Shown here: positions 54,914 to 63,650 of the stretch, one piece after another
Numbering within the stretch: the first letter of the stretch is position 1
Layout: the number at the start of each line of letters is the position of its first letter
NCBI GenBank assembly: GCA_051861445.1
Contig: JBHYCS010000022.1
Location: 4,555-68,554, forward strand
Reading direction: 5' to 3'
DNA length: 64,000 bases
DNA from: Parasediminibacterium sp051861445
GTDB lineage: Bacteria; Bacteroidota; Bacteroidia; Chitinophagales; Chitinophagaceae
Program-made: the position numbers and the translations under genes
Notes under the pieces: model-generated
What the model saw: only the letters and a program-made list of their open reading frames with translations
The model's database searches: none
What the model was told of the DNA's origin: nothing

Positions 54914-55083
54914 TATAGAAATTCTATTCAGCATTGTGTAAAATTTGTGGCTGCTAAAAGTAATATAAACAACGTACAATAACACTCTTATTCAAACTAG
55001 TTATACAAAAACCTACACGATGAATAGAAATACCGATCATTCACAAAAAAGTGTTCTTACACTGAAAAAAAATGCTTCATAAA

Positions 55084-55113
55084 AAAGGCTTCCTCAAAAC
55101 TGAGAAAGCCTTT
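55084..55113 (-). terminator. Terminator after citrate synthase (AGGCTT family)
   Basis: AAAGGCTT (55084-55091) pairs with AAAGCC-TTT (55106-55113); an inner CTCA/TGAG pair follows one mismatch. Close in sequence to the AGGCTG hairpins of this window. Confidence 0.8.
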
Positions 55114-55137
55114 AAAAAGATGCAATTATGAGTTATG

Positions 55138-56460
55138 TTAGTCCCAAATTTCTTCTTTTCCTTCCAACCAAAGTTTAACAGCTTCAGTAGTTACGCTCTT
55201 CGGACGCTCTAATGGGAAACCTAAAGCTCTATCCCAAATTAAACTACTCATTACGCCTAAAGCTCTACTTACTGCAAATAAAACGGTATAGAATTCATAC
55301 TCAACCATTCCGTAATGAACCAGCAATGCACCACTATGTGCATCTACATTTGGCCAAGGATTTTTAATTTTTCCTAACGATTGTAAAATTGGTGGTACCA
55401 CTTCGTAAATATTCCAAACCGTACGGCACAATTTATCTTCTGGCATATGTTTTTTACCAAATTCCATTTGTGCAGTAAATCTTGGGTCTGTTTTTCTCAA
55501 TACAGCATGTCCATAACCTGGCACTACTTTACCTGCTTCAATCGTTTCTTTTACATACTTTTCTATTTGCTCTCTTGCTGGTAAATCTGTATCTAACTGA
55601 GCTTGCATTTCAAAAATCCACTTAATTACTTCTTGATTTGCCAACCCATGTAATGGACCTGCTAAACCGTTCATGCCAGCTGCATAACTTAAATAAGGAT
55701 CACTTAACGCACTACCTACTAAATGTGTGGTGTGTGCAGAAACATTTCCGCCTTCATGATCGGCATGAATGGTCATGTACAAACGCATTAATTCGTTAAA
55801 GCTTTGATTGTCATATCCCATCATATGTGCCAAATTACCAGACCAATCTAGTAAACCATTCGGTTGAATGTGGTCATTATTTTTATATTTTCTTCTATAA
55901 ACATAAGCAGCAATACGAGGCAAACGGGCTATCAAATCAAGAGCATCATCATAAATAATGCTCCAATAATCTTTTTTATTTAACCCCTTAGCATATTCTT
56001 TTGCAAAAATGCTTTGAGTTTGTAAGGCCATTACACCCGTTACAAACATGGTCATTGGATGTGCAGATAGAGGCAAAGCATCAATAGTATCAAAAACATG
56101 TGTTGGCACATGGCTTCTACGTTGCAAAACACTTGTTAAATGGTCAACATCAGCCTGTGTAGGTAATTCTCCAATTAACATTAAATACAATAAACCTTCT
56201 GGTAAAGGCTCGCTTCCACCATCTGCTTTTGGAAGTTTTTCTTGTAACTCAGGAATTGTAAAACCTCTAAATCGAATACCTTCTTGTGCATCTAATAAAC
56301 TAGTTTCTGTAACAAGACCAGTAATACCCCTCATACCTTGGTACACTTGGGCAAGCGTTACTTCTCCAATTTTTTTGCTACCATGTTCTTTTATTAAGCT
56401 TTTAACTTCAACGTTTGCCAAATCCGCTTTGGCCTTAAACCTCTCTTTAAGTATGTCCAT
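55138..56460 (-). CDS. gltA: Citrate synthase, mitochondrial/eukaryote-like type
   Basis: A 440-residue enzyme condensing acetyl-CoA and oxaloacetate. Catalytic residues are complete: His in GPLHGLANQE, His in VPGYGHAVLRKTDPR, and Asp in NVDAHSG. Much of the text reads like the animal mitochondrial enzyme, for instance GIRFRGF.IPE, LPEGLL, HSDHEGGNVSAHT-type (here HADHEGGNVSAHT), GSALSDPYLS and RALGFPLERPKS. The usual bacterial GltA lacks these stretches. It lies alone between two terminators. A genome may carry a second, bacterial-type copy elsewhere. Confidence 0.95.
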   Translation of the reverse strand: MDILKERFKAKADLANVEVKSLIKEHGSKKIGEVTLAQVYQGMRGITGLVTETSLLDAQEGIRFRGFTIPELQEKLPKADGGSEPLPEGLLYLMLIGELPTQADVDHLTSVLQRRSHVPTHVFDTIDALPLSAHPMTMFVTGVMALQTQSIFAKEYAKGLNKKDYWSIIYDDALDLIARLPRIAAYVYRRKYKNNDHIQPNGLLDWSGNLAHMMGYDNQSFNELMRLYMTIHADHEGGNVSAHTTHLVGSALSDPYLSYAAGMNGLAGPLHGLANQEVIKWIFEMQAQLDTDLPAREQIEKYVKETIEAGKVVPGYGHAVLRKTDPRFTAQMEFGKKHMPEDKLCRTVWNIYEVVPPILQSLGKIKNPWPNVDAHSGALLVHYGMVEYEFYTVLFAVSRALGVMSSLIWDRALGFPLERPKSVTTEAVKLWLEGKEEIWD

Positions 56461-56926
56461 GTTTATTGATGTTTATTAACAAGATATAGATGACTATTTT
56501 ATAACGTATTTATTTAACTTGTTTAATATTTGTTTCATTGCTACACAAAATTCTAAGCTATACTCTATACAAATTTGTAAGATAATATATGCTTAAAAAA
56601 TTTCTAAAAAACTTTGAATGCGATAAAGGTAAAGCAAACTTGCTTTTAACAACAAAAGAAAAGCTTTAAGGTTGAAATAATTTCAGCGGAAACGATTGTG
56701 TTATTAAAAATAGTAGTACGTTCTATCATCAAATAATGTTTCGTTAACAGAAATAGAGGAAGTATTATAAATAAAACTATAGCCTCTAGAATCGCATAAA
56801 CGACGGTGGGTCTATATCAGCTGTCTGAAATAAAAGAGGCTGTCTCATACTTTTGAGACAGCCTCTATATAAAAAGCTAATATTTTCTCCCAAAAAAGGG
56901 GAATATCTTAAACTACAAATTGGTAT
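56461..56926. other. Gene-free region upstream of citrate synthase
   Basis: A 466-base AT-rich region. It holds the citrate synthase promoter region (no confident -33/-7 pair seen) and the terminator at 56835-56866 for the minus-strand PID-GG gene. I see no ORF, tRNA or repeat in it. Confidence 0.6.
56835..56866 (-). terminator. Terminator of the second T9SS/PID-GG operon (AGAGGCTGTCTCA family)
   Basis: Perfect 13-bp arms AGAGGCTGTCTCA (56835-56847) and TGAGACAGCCTCT (56854-56866), 61 bases beyond the PID-GG stop. Confidence 0.88.
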
Positions 56927-57121
56927 CTACTTAGCTGTATTTCTTTTTTCTTTAAGTTTTTTGGCACCATATCCAACACCTGCTGCCACTAGTAAAGACA
57001 ATCCACCATCAATTGGTAAATCTACATCACCGCCAGCATCGCCAATATCAGCATGAACAGTTGTAATGGCAACGAATAAGATTACTGAAAAAATAAAAGC
57101 TGATTTTATGATTTGTTTCAT
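56927..57121 (-). CDS. Small PID-GG (PID-CTERM-like) membrane protein, second copy
   Basis: A 64-residue protein with an N-terminal hydrophobic segment (about 5-24, ending VHA). It then has DIGDAGGDVDLPIDGGLS, a second hydrophobic stretch (LLVAAGVGYG) and a basic tail (AKKLKEKRN). The PIDGGLS-helix-basic tail is almost the same as that of the protein at 10788-10997, while the central part differs. It lies 51 bases downstream of a T9SS gene, as in the first copy. Function is unknown; a sorting or anchoring role is inferred. Confidence 0.75.
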   Translation of the reverse strand: MKQIIKSAFIFSVILFVAITTVHADIGDAGGDVDLPIDGGLSLLVAAGVGYGAKKLKEKRNTAK

Positions 57122-57172
57122 ATCAAAATTATTTTAAGAAAATGATTGTAATTAATTAAAAAAATGAAATAT

Positions 57173-59353
57173 TTATGGTTTTACCAATTTTTCTGTAAGA
57201 ACAGTTGTTCCATCACTAATTGTTACAATTCTTACTCCTGAAGAATTTCCTACATGTAAAGTATTCATACCATTTTGACCAATTTGAGTAGTTAGTATTC
57301 TACCAGTCATATCAGTTACACTAATCTGAACCTTGCCTTCTGCTCCATCAATTTTTAAACGAACATTTCCGTCATGATGAATTGTTCCATTAACAAAACG
57401 AACAGTCATTTTCGCTATCGCCATTACATCTGCTGTTGCATTTGAACTAGCAGTTGCATTAACGATAAGTTCGAATCTATTTTCTCCTTTACTATTTGCA
57501 TCTGCTGTAATTTCAAAATTATATGTATCATTTTGATTTAAAATGATAGTTGTTCCAGTAAAATTATCCTTTAATGCCACTTTTGCTTGGTATAAATTAT
57601 TATTCGCAACTTTTAAAGTGTAACTACCAACGGCTGCATTTATTCCTAATGGAATATTTGTAGTAGCACTCTTATACAAATTTCTAGCATCTACTGCTAA
57701 ACGATAATTATCCGAAACAGCTAACGTGTAAAAATTCACACTTTCGTTTGAAAGTTTTCGTAAATCTTTACCGTCTTTTCCTTTTTCACTGCTTCCTACA
57801 TCTTGACGAATAAACAAGTTATCTTGTTGAATTCCGCTTTGAAATACTTGTAATTCTAGATGTTCGATTGCTTTTTCTTGACCAAATAAACCTGTGGTAG
57901 CAGCATTGGTTGTATTAATGTCTGATGTAGAAATGTTGTAACTACTTGCACTTCCTGCCTCGTAAGCAATAACACCCAATGCAGGTATTGGTGTTGTAGT
58001 AGAAGAACTTAATACAGTGCTCCAAGCACCTGCCTTCACACGTTGAGCATTTATATCTACACCTTGACTTATTTGATATACGTAATAACTTTTACCAGTT
58101 CCATTGGTTAAAGCACTACTGTTTACAGGTGCAGCAAATGGGTTTCCTACTAATGTAAAATTTGTCGCTGATGGCGTTACCGAAAAAGGACTTGCATTTA
58201 AAGTACCATTAACGCTAAAAGTAAATGCCGAAGGACCAGCAGAATAGTTTAAACCAGTTACCTCACTAGCTAAACCTCTAATGAATAATGCAAATGGTTC
58301 GTTAGCCGTTGTACTGCTTGCAGAAACATTATTCCAACCACTAGTAGTACCATTCGTGAAACTACGAACATCAGTTAAACCGCTAGCTACACTAGGAGTT
58401 GTGTTAATAGCAATGCCATTTGTAGAAGCAAGGCTGCTGAACGTTTGAGTGGTAGTAAATGGATAAGCAAACATTCTCCATCCACGTTGACCAATAATAC
58501 TTTTTTGAATGGTTACATTGTTTACAGCAGCAGAAGTAACAAAATTTCCAGTTGGTGAAACTACAATAGTACCATTATTTGTAACAGTGCCTGTTGCTGT
58601 AATATTTGCGGACAAAGTAGTAGTTCCGCTTTGAACAGCAAAATCAAAGAAAGAACCTGTACTTGATAATGTAGTATTTGATAAAGTAGCAAAACTTGCT
58701 CTACTAAATGGCTTTGTAGCCAAAGCATCAGTAGTAACAGAAACTGTATTGTAGTACCTGTAAATAGCACTTGTTCCAATTGCTCCACCACTATTTAAAT
58801 TCGGCACCTGATTGTAAACAAATCCCCCACCTGATGTTACATATCCAAAAAAATTGAAAGATGCTGGTATACCGCCAACAGCACTCCAAGGAATTGCCAA
58901 TTCTCTCGTATTTGCTCCATTATTATCGGCATAAGAACCAAAACCAGCCGTATTGCTTCCCCAGCCACCACTGCCATTTGCAGATCGGTATTCTCTATAA
59001 CCATTTTTAAAATAAGCTACTAAATCAGCACGAAAAGGCAATTCTAAAAAACTTGTAGCATCATAATTAAAACCAATAATACTACCATTAGCATTTGTAC
59101 CATCATTAACAGGTGTTACAGGATTAATGTCTAAATAAAACACAGCTCCTTCAAATACGTTAGCATTTATAATTCCAACATATAAATTCGTAGCATCCCA
59201 CGTTACAAAAAAATTGTCTTGCTTATTTTGTCCATCTGTATGAACGCCATACTCGTTAGATGCGATTGCTCCATTTACAGTTGGTGTTGTGTACTGTGCT
59301 TGGGAAAAATAAACGATAGAAAGTAGCCCACAAAGGGTAAAGATTTTTTTCAT
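57173..59353 (-). CDS. T9SS-secreted surface protein with N-terminal CBM9/DOMON-like domain
   Basis: About 726 residues from the ATG at 59353 (MKKIFTLCGLLS), giving a signal peptide ending at SQAQ. An N-terminal domain (about 20-200) resembles CBM9/DOMON carbohydrate- or haem-binding sandwiches (FFVTWDATNLYVGI, then AVFYLDINP). The middle shares with the product of 11031-14144 the module GWRMFAYPFTT, then NFTLVGNPFAAPVN. It ends in a T9SS-type tail (VQISVTDMTGRIL, then VLTEKLVKP). It is the first gene of an operon with the PID-GG gene and faces a twin operator. Confidence 0.82.
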   Translation of the reverse strand: MKKIFTLCGLLSIVYFSQAQYTTPTVNGAIASNEYGVHTDGQNKQDNFFVTWDATNLYVGIINANVFEGAVFYLDINPVTPVNDGTNANGSIIGFNYDATSFLELPFRADLVAYFKNGYREYRSANGSGGWGSNTAGFGSYADNNGANTRELAIPWSAVGGIPASFNFFGYVTSGGGFVYNQVPNLNSGGAIGTSAIYRYYNTVSVTTDALATKPFSRASFATLSNTTLSSTGSFFDFAVQSGTTTLSANITATGTVTNNGTIVVSPTGNFVTSAAVNNVTIQKSIIGQRGWRMFAYPFTTTQTFSSLASTNGIAINTTPSVASGLTDVRSFTNGTTSGWNNVSASSTTANEPFALFIRGLASEVTGLNYSAGPSAFTFSVNGTLNASPFSVTPSATNFTLVGNPFAAPVNSSALTNGTGKSYYVYQISQGVDINAQRVKAGAWSTVLSSSTTTPIPALGVIAYEAGSASSYNISTSDINTTNAATTGLFGQEKAIEHLELQVFQSGIQQDNLFIRQDVGSSEKGKDGKDLRKLSNESVNFYTLAVSDNYRLAVDARNLYKSATTNIPLGINAAVGSYTLKVANNNLYQAKVALKDNFTGTTIILNQNDTYNFEITADANSKGENRFELIVNATASSNATADVMAIAKMTVRFVNGTIHHDGNVRLKIDGAEGKVQISVTDMTGRILTTQIGQNGMNTLHVGNSSGVRIVTISDGTTVLTEKLVKP

Positions 59354-59381
59354 AAAAACAAACATTTAGTAATGAAATATC

Positions 59382-59396
59382 GTGTAAATTATACAC
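59382..59396. promoter_or_regulatory. Palindromic operator copy 1 (GTGTA-N5-TACAC)
   Basis: An inverted repeat inside a 21-base sequence (59382-59402) that recurs exactly at 59441-59461. It lies about 29 bases upstream of the ATG of the minus-strand T9SS gene, near its probable promoter. Confidence 0.65.
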
Positions 59397-59438
59397 ATTG
59401 TTTTAAATAACAAAAAATTTATTTCTTTTTTTGAAAAA

Positions 59439-59468
59439 TTGTGTAAATTATACACATTGTTATATTTT
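59439..59468 (+). promoter_or_regulatory. Candidate promoter of the 59511 gene overlapping operator copy 2
   Basis: TTG (59439-59441) and TATATTTT (59461-59468) are spaced 19 bases apart, one mismatch from the Bacteroidota consensus. The second palindrome (59441-59455) fills most of the spacer, so binding would block RNA polymerase. Confidence 0.5.
59441..59455. promoter_or_regulatory. Palindromic operator copy 2 (GTGTA-N5-TACAC)
   Basis: Identical to the palindrome at 59382-59396 and 59 bases away, between divergent T9SS genes. Confidence 0.65.
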
Positions 59469-59510
59469 TAACACCGAAACTAAATGACAAACCATTAAAC
59501 ACATTGCTTT

Positions 59511-60923
59511 ATGAAAAAAACGTTTACACTTTTTGCGATTAGTATTTGTGCATTTATTCCACAATTAACAAAAGCACAAAACATTTTTAGTGGAGAGAGA
59601 GTGCAAATTGTAGGTTCATTTCAATCTTACATCACCACTCCTTATGGTACCGACTACAGAACCACAACTTTCAGAAGAGTAGCTGCTACAACAGGAACTC
59701 CTACAGATGGAAGAGGACAATGGACAAGTACAATTAATGTAAAAACAACAGGTGGAGACGTAACGCCTGTAAACATGCCAGGTGGAGGTGGAAATGGATT
59801 TTTATTTATTTCTGGTCCAGTAGCTACGCCTTTTCAAAACAAATGGGTTTTTGGAGGAATTGGACAAGCAAGCATCAACGGCATCAATGATTTAATTTAT
59901 AATGGTAGTACAGACATGGGTTTAAACATGAGTACCGAGGGCTTTTATACTTTTGTTATGAATGATTGTGGTTACAATACAAATGTTAATGCAAAATTTT
60001 ATATAGGTAGAACTACAAATGCACCCGTAACAGTTTCGAGAGCAAGTGAAGTAGTGAATCCTGATGGTTCTATTACCATCAATATCAATACAAGTGGAAT
60101 TCGTTCTGCTGAAGAAAATATTTTGGTAAGATATGTTAGTGGAATTGCAAGTGATTTTTCTGGCTCTACAGCTACAAATATTATTCAAGCTACAGGCACA
60201 GGAACCAGTTTTGTTGCCACCATTCCTGCACCAACAAGTTCAACAAGCATTAAATATTATATTTTTACCAGTACCATAAATGCTACATCATTAAATACAC
60301 AGGCCGAAATAAACAAATCGCTAGCAACATTAAGATACGATGATAACAGTGGTGCCAATTATACAACTGCCATTACTTTACCTGTTCAGTTAAGTGCATT
60401 CGCTGGTAATATCCAAAATAATGCAGTGCAATTAGAATGGAAAACAAGTTCAGAAAAAGAGGTTGAAAAATTTGAAATTGAAAAGCTAAACAACAAATGG
60501 ACAAATATTGGTAGTGTACAAGCTGCTAATACAAGCAATGGCAGTGCTTACACGTTTAAAGATGCAAACATTCAATCGAAAAATACGTATCGCTTGAAAA
60601 TAATTGACAAATCAGGATCAATCAGCTACAGCAATACTTTATCGATAAATGCAGACATTATTACCAATAGCAACTTTAAATTATTTCCTACTGTTGTTGT
60701 AGATAAAAATATTCAAGTAGTATTAACGCAGAAAAAGGCTGAGAAAATACAAATTAGTGTTGTAGATGCATTTGGAAAAAGAATTTCAACACAACAAATA
60801 ACAACAGTTGAAGGCGTAAACAATTTTTCGTTTACTTTACCTAGTAACGTTGCAAAGGGTAGATACTTTGTACAAGTAAATACTTCAACATTCAATAAAA
60901 CTTCGAGTGTAATCGTTTTATAA
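59511..60923 (+). CDS. T9SS-secreted protein, possibly carbohydrate-binding
   Basis: A 470-residue protein with a signal peptide ending at TKAQ. A first domain (about 25-150) has VQIVGSFQSYIT and RTTTFRRVA, a beta-rich pattern reminiscent of starch-binding sandwiches but not decisive. The C-terminal part is the shared cassette: a fibronectin-like module (LPVQLSAFAG, then VEKFEIEKL) followed by a T9SS sorting domain (LFPTVVVDK, FGKRISTQQ, GRYFVQV). It is divergent from the T9SS/PID-GG operon and shares its twin operator. Function not known. Confidence 0.8.
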   Translation: MKKTFTLFAISICAFIPQLTKAQNIFSGERVQIVGSFQSYITTPYGTDYRTTTFRRVAATTGTPTDGRGQWTSTINVKTTGGDVTPVNMPGGGGNGFLFISGPVATPFQNKWVFGGIGQASINGINDLIYNGSTDMGLNMSTEGFYTFVMNDCGYNTNVNAKFYIGRTTNAPVTVSRASEVVNPDGSITININTSGIRSAEENILVRYVSGIASDFSGSTATNIIQATGTGTSFVATIPAPTSSTSIKYYIFTSTINATSLNTQAEINKSLATLRYDDNSGANYTTAITLPVQLSAFAGNIQNNAVQLEWKTSSEKEVEKFEIEKLNNKWTNIGSVQAANTSNGSAYTFKDANIQSKNTYRLKIIDKSGSISYSNTLSINADIITNSNFKLFPTVVVDKNIQVVLTQKKAEKIQISVVDAFGKRISTQQITTVEGVNNFSFTLPSNVAKGRYFVQVNTSTFNKTSSVIVL

Positions 60924-60950
60924 ATCTTTAACTTTCAACCCCCTAGAAAA

Positions 60951-60990
60951 AACAAAAGGATGCTACCGCTGTGTATGCATCCTTTTTGTT
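60951..60990 (+). terminator. Terminator of the 59511 gene
   Basis: Arms AACAAAAGGATGC (60951-60963) and GCATCCTTTTTGTT (60977-60990), with one bulged base. It may also serve the convergent small gene. Confidence 0.85.
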
Positions 60991-61011
60991 TTATAAAATG
61001 ATATCAATCAA

Positions 61012-61422
61012 CTAATAAAATAAATGACTAAGTATATTATTTGGTGTATTGGTAGAAGGTTTTAAAGAAAGGAATGTATTCATTTGACTTTGCAATAAAA
61101 TACCATTTAGTTTGGTTTTTAGATTTCCACTAATCACATCGAACTTTTTATCATAAGCAGATTTATCTTTTTGCAATAAAGGTAAAATTTGTGATTTTGA
61201 TTGTAAAAAAGATAAAACAACACTCGTCATTTTAGAAACCTGATCTTTTGTTAACCCTAAAGCAGGCGTAAGTTGGATAACTATTCCATTACAAACAGCA
61301 TTTGCATCAAAACCTTGATTGGTATTTCTAACTACTGTTACCTCATTACATGCTGCATGAACGGAAATAGGTTGTAGAAATAGTGACAATCCTATTGATA
61401 CACAAAACAAAATTAGTTTCAT
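61012..61422 (-). CDS. Small secreted helical protein (CpxP/Spy-like)
   Basis: About 136 residues from the ATG at 61422 (MKLILFCVSIGLSLF), a signal peptide ending at VHA. Two cysteines lie near the start (AACNEV, VCNG). The rest is helical with a LGLTKDQVSKM motif that resembles the LTxxQ repeats of periplasmic Spy/CpxP proteins. Homology is not certain. It lies 33 bases after ftsY and may be co-transcribed. Confidence 0.65.
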   Translation of the reverse strand: MKLILFCVSIGLSLFLQPISVHAACNEVTVVRNTNQGFDANAVCNGIVIQLTPALGLTKDQVSKMTSVVLSFLQSKSQILPLLQKDKSAYDKKFDVISGNLKTKLNGILLQSQMNTFLSLKPSTNTPNNILSHLFY

Positions 61423-61455
61423 AAACATCAATTTAATTTATTGATTTAAAGACAT

Positions 61456-62418
61456 TTAAACGTTTGCTTTAAAAAGGCTATCTACAAATTCGTGTTTATC
61501 AAACACCAATAAATCGTTTATTTTTTCACCAACACCAATAAATTTCACAGGAATTTTGAATTGATTGGCAATTGCCAACACAACACCACCTTTAGCTGTA
61601 CCATCTAATTTAGTAATGGTTAGTGAATTTACGTCTGTAGCAGCTGTAAACTGTTTAGCTTGTTCCAATGCATTTTGCCCAGTTGAACCATCTAAAACCA
61701 ACATCACTTCATGTGGTGCATCTGGCAATATTTTTTTAATCACCCGTTTAATTTTACTTAGCTCATCCATCAGATAGGCTTTGTTGTGCAATCGACCAGC
61801 AGTGTCAATAATTACTACTTCACTTCCTTTTGCCAACGCACTTTGTACCGTATCAAACGCAACAGCACTCGGATCGCTACCCATTGCTTGTTTTACAATA
61901 GGCACACCTACCCTTTCACTCCAAATGGTGAGTTGGTCTACAGCTGCTGCTCTAAAAGTGTCTGCAGCTCCTAACAAAACTTGGTGCCCTGCTTTTTTAT
62001 AATTGTAAGCAAGTTTACCAATGGTGGTTGTTTTGCCAACACCATTTACACCAACTACTAAAATAATGTATGGTTTTTTACCAGCTGGAATATCAAAATT
62101 TTTATACGCAGAATTATCTGCATCTACTAAAACAGCCTCAATTTCTTGTTTTAAAATTTCATTTAAATCAGAGGTATTTACGTATTTATCTGCTTTTACA
62201 CGTTTTTCAATACGTTCAATGATTTTAATAGTTGTATCAATTCCTACATCAGCACTTACCAAAGCCTCTTCTAAATCGTCTAAAACAGCTTCATCAACAG
62301 TGCTTTTACCAGCAATAGCTTTTGTAATTTTTGCAAAAAATCCTTCTTTGGTTTTTTGGAGGCCTTCGTCTAAACTTTCTTTTTCTTTTTTCCCAAACAA
62401 TTTTCCAAAAAAACTCAT
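61456..62418 (-). CDS. ftsY: Signal recognition particle receptor FtsY
   Basis: About 320 residues from the ATG at 62418 (MSFFGKLFGKKEKE); the frame extends to 62481, but that start is less likely. The N domain (about 30-100) is followed by the GTPase G domain: G1 GVNGVGKTTTIGKLA, AADTFRAAAVDQL, IDTAGRLHNKAYLMDEL, the TKLDGTAKGG motif and GVGEKINDL. It is the membrane receptor for SRP. The acidic A domain of enteric FtsY is absent. A small secreted gene follows downstream. Confidence 0.96.
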   Translation of the reverse strand: MSFFGKLFGKKEKESLDEGLQKTKEGFFAKITKAIAGKSTVDEAVLDDLEEALVSADVGIDTTIKIIERIEKRVKADKYVNTSDLNEILKQEIEAVLVDADNSAYKNFDIPAGKKPYIILVVGVNGVGKTTTIGKLAYNYKKAGHQVLLGAADTFRAAAVDQLTIWSERVGVPIVKQAMGSDPSAVAFDTVQSALAKGSEVVIIDTAGRLHNKAYLMDELSKIKRVIKKILPDAPHEVMLVLDGSTGQNALEQAKQFTAATDVNSLTITKLDGTAKGGVVLAIANQFKIPVKFIGVGEKINDLLVFDKHEFVDSLFKANV

Positions 62419-62597
62419 AGTAATTGTTTTTAAATGATAAGTAGCGAATGTACTATAAACTTTGAAATTGTGACGGCACATTCGATTCGGCTATCCTTAG
62501 TAATTCACTAAAATCGGTATTTAATAAGCCTAATTATAAATCTGGATTTGCTTTTACCCATAAAGCATTGTAATTTCACCCATAAACAAGTTTTGGT

Positions 62598-63620
62598 TTG
62601 AAAAAGATTTCTCCACTTATTCTTTGGTTTAGCGTTATATTGCTTATAATATTAATAGGTGTTGTAGGTTTCATGACTATTGAACATTACAACTTTTTAG
62701 ATGCTGTTTACATGACAGTAATTACTATTACCACTATTGGCTATTCAGAAATTCACAATATGTCTAATGCAGGCAGATTGTTCAACATTATTTTAATCAT
62801 CTCTTCTTTTTCAACTTTTACATATGCACTTGCTAGACTTACACAGTATATTGCAAGTGGTGAAATGACATTTTACTTTAAAAACCAAAAAATGGTAAAG
62901 GCAATTCAACTACTAAATAACCACGTTATTATTTGTGGTTTTGGAAGAAACGGACAACAAGCAGCAAAAACATTAAAAGCACACAATGTTCCATTTGTAG
63001 TAATAGATCAAGTAGATAGTTTAATTGATAATTATTTAAAAGAAGACCCCAATTTATTGTTTATAAAAGGCGATGCAACCATTGATTCTGTTTTATTTGA
63101 AGCTGGTATTGAAAGAGCTCAAAGCTTGATTTGTACTTTACCTACAGATGCCGACAATGTATTTATTGTTTTATCTGCTAGAGCACTTCACACTTCTTTA
63201 AAAATTATTAGTAGAGCATCTGCAGCTACATCGGTAGCAAAACTTAAAAAAGCAGGTGCAGACAATGTAATTATGCCAGATAAAATTGGTGGAATACAAA
63301 TGGCTACATTGGTAAGCAGGCCAGATGTAATAGAGTTTATAGATTATTTAAGTAGTGAAGAAGGAAACCGTGTAAGTATTGAAAGTATTGCTTACGAAAG
63401 TTTACCCCAAAATATTAGAGACACTACTTTAAAAAACATTATGGAGTGGGAAAGTACAGGCGTTACTTGCATTGGCGTAAAAGATGTTACAGGTAAATTC
63501 TTTATAAATCCTTCGTACGAAACGGTAATTTCTGAAGGAATGAAAATTATTGTTTTGGGCAATCATCATCAAATTGCAGCCATGAAAACAAATGTTGCTG
63601 AAATAAAAACAGCACAATAA
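62598..63620 (+). CDS. Potassium channel with RCK domain (TTG start)
   Basis: A 340-residue protein starting at the TTG at 62598 (KKISPLILWFSVILLIILI). Two membrane helices (about 7-27 and 65-83) flank a pore with the selectivity filter TTIGYSE. The cytoplasmic part is an RCK/TrkA-N domain (IICGFGRNGQQAAKTL, then VVIDQVDS and LFIKGDATIDSVL). A C-terminal TrkA-C-like domain ends the protein (GVTCIGVKDVTGKF). It forms a ligand-gated K+ channel of the MthK/Kch type. Confidence 0.9.
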   Translation: MKKISPLILWFSVILLIILIGVVGFMTIEHYNFLDAVYMTVITITTIGYSEIHNMSNAGRLFNIILIISSFSTFTYALARLTQYIASGEMTFYFKNQKMVKAIQLLNNHVIICGFGRNGQQAAKTLKAHNVPFVVIDQVDSLIDNYLKEDPNLLFIKGDATIDSVLFEAGIERAQSLICTLPTDADNVFIVLSARALHTSLKIISRASAATSVAKLKKAGADNVIMPDKIGGIQMATLVSRPDVIEFIDYLSSEEGNRVSIESIAYESLPQNIRDTTLKNIMEWESTGVTCIGVKDVTGKFFINPSYETVISEGMKIIVLGNHHQIAAMKTNVAEIKTAQ

Positions 63621-63650
63621 TTATAGCCACAAATTATACAATTTTACTTT

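Noticed and set aside
56048..56479. 143-residue plus-strand ORF over citrate synthase
   Set aside because: Antisense to a highly conserved enzyme; no independent support.
62021..62437. 138-residue plus-strand ORF over ftsY
   Set aside because: Antisense shadow of the FtsY gene.
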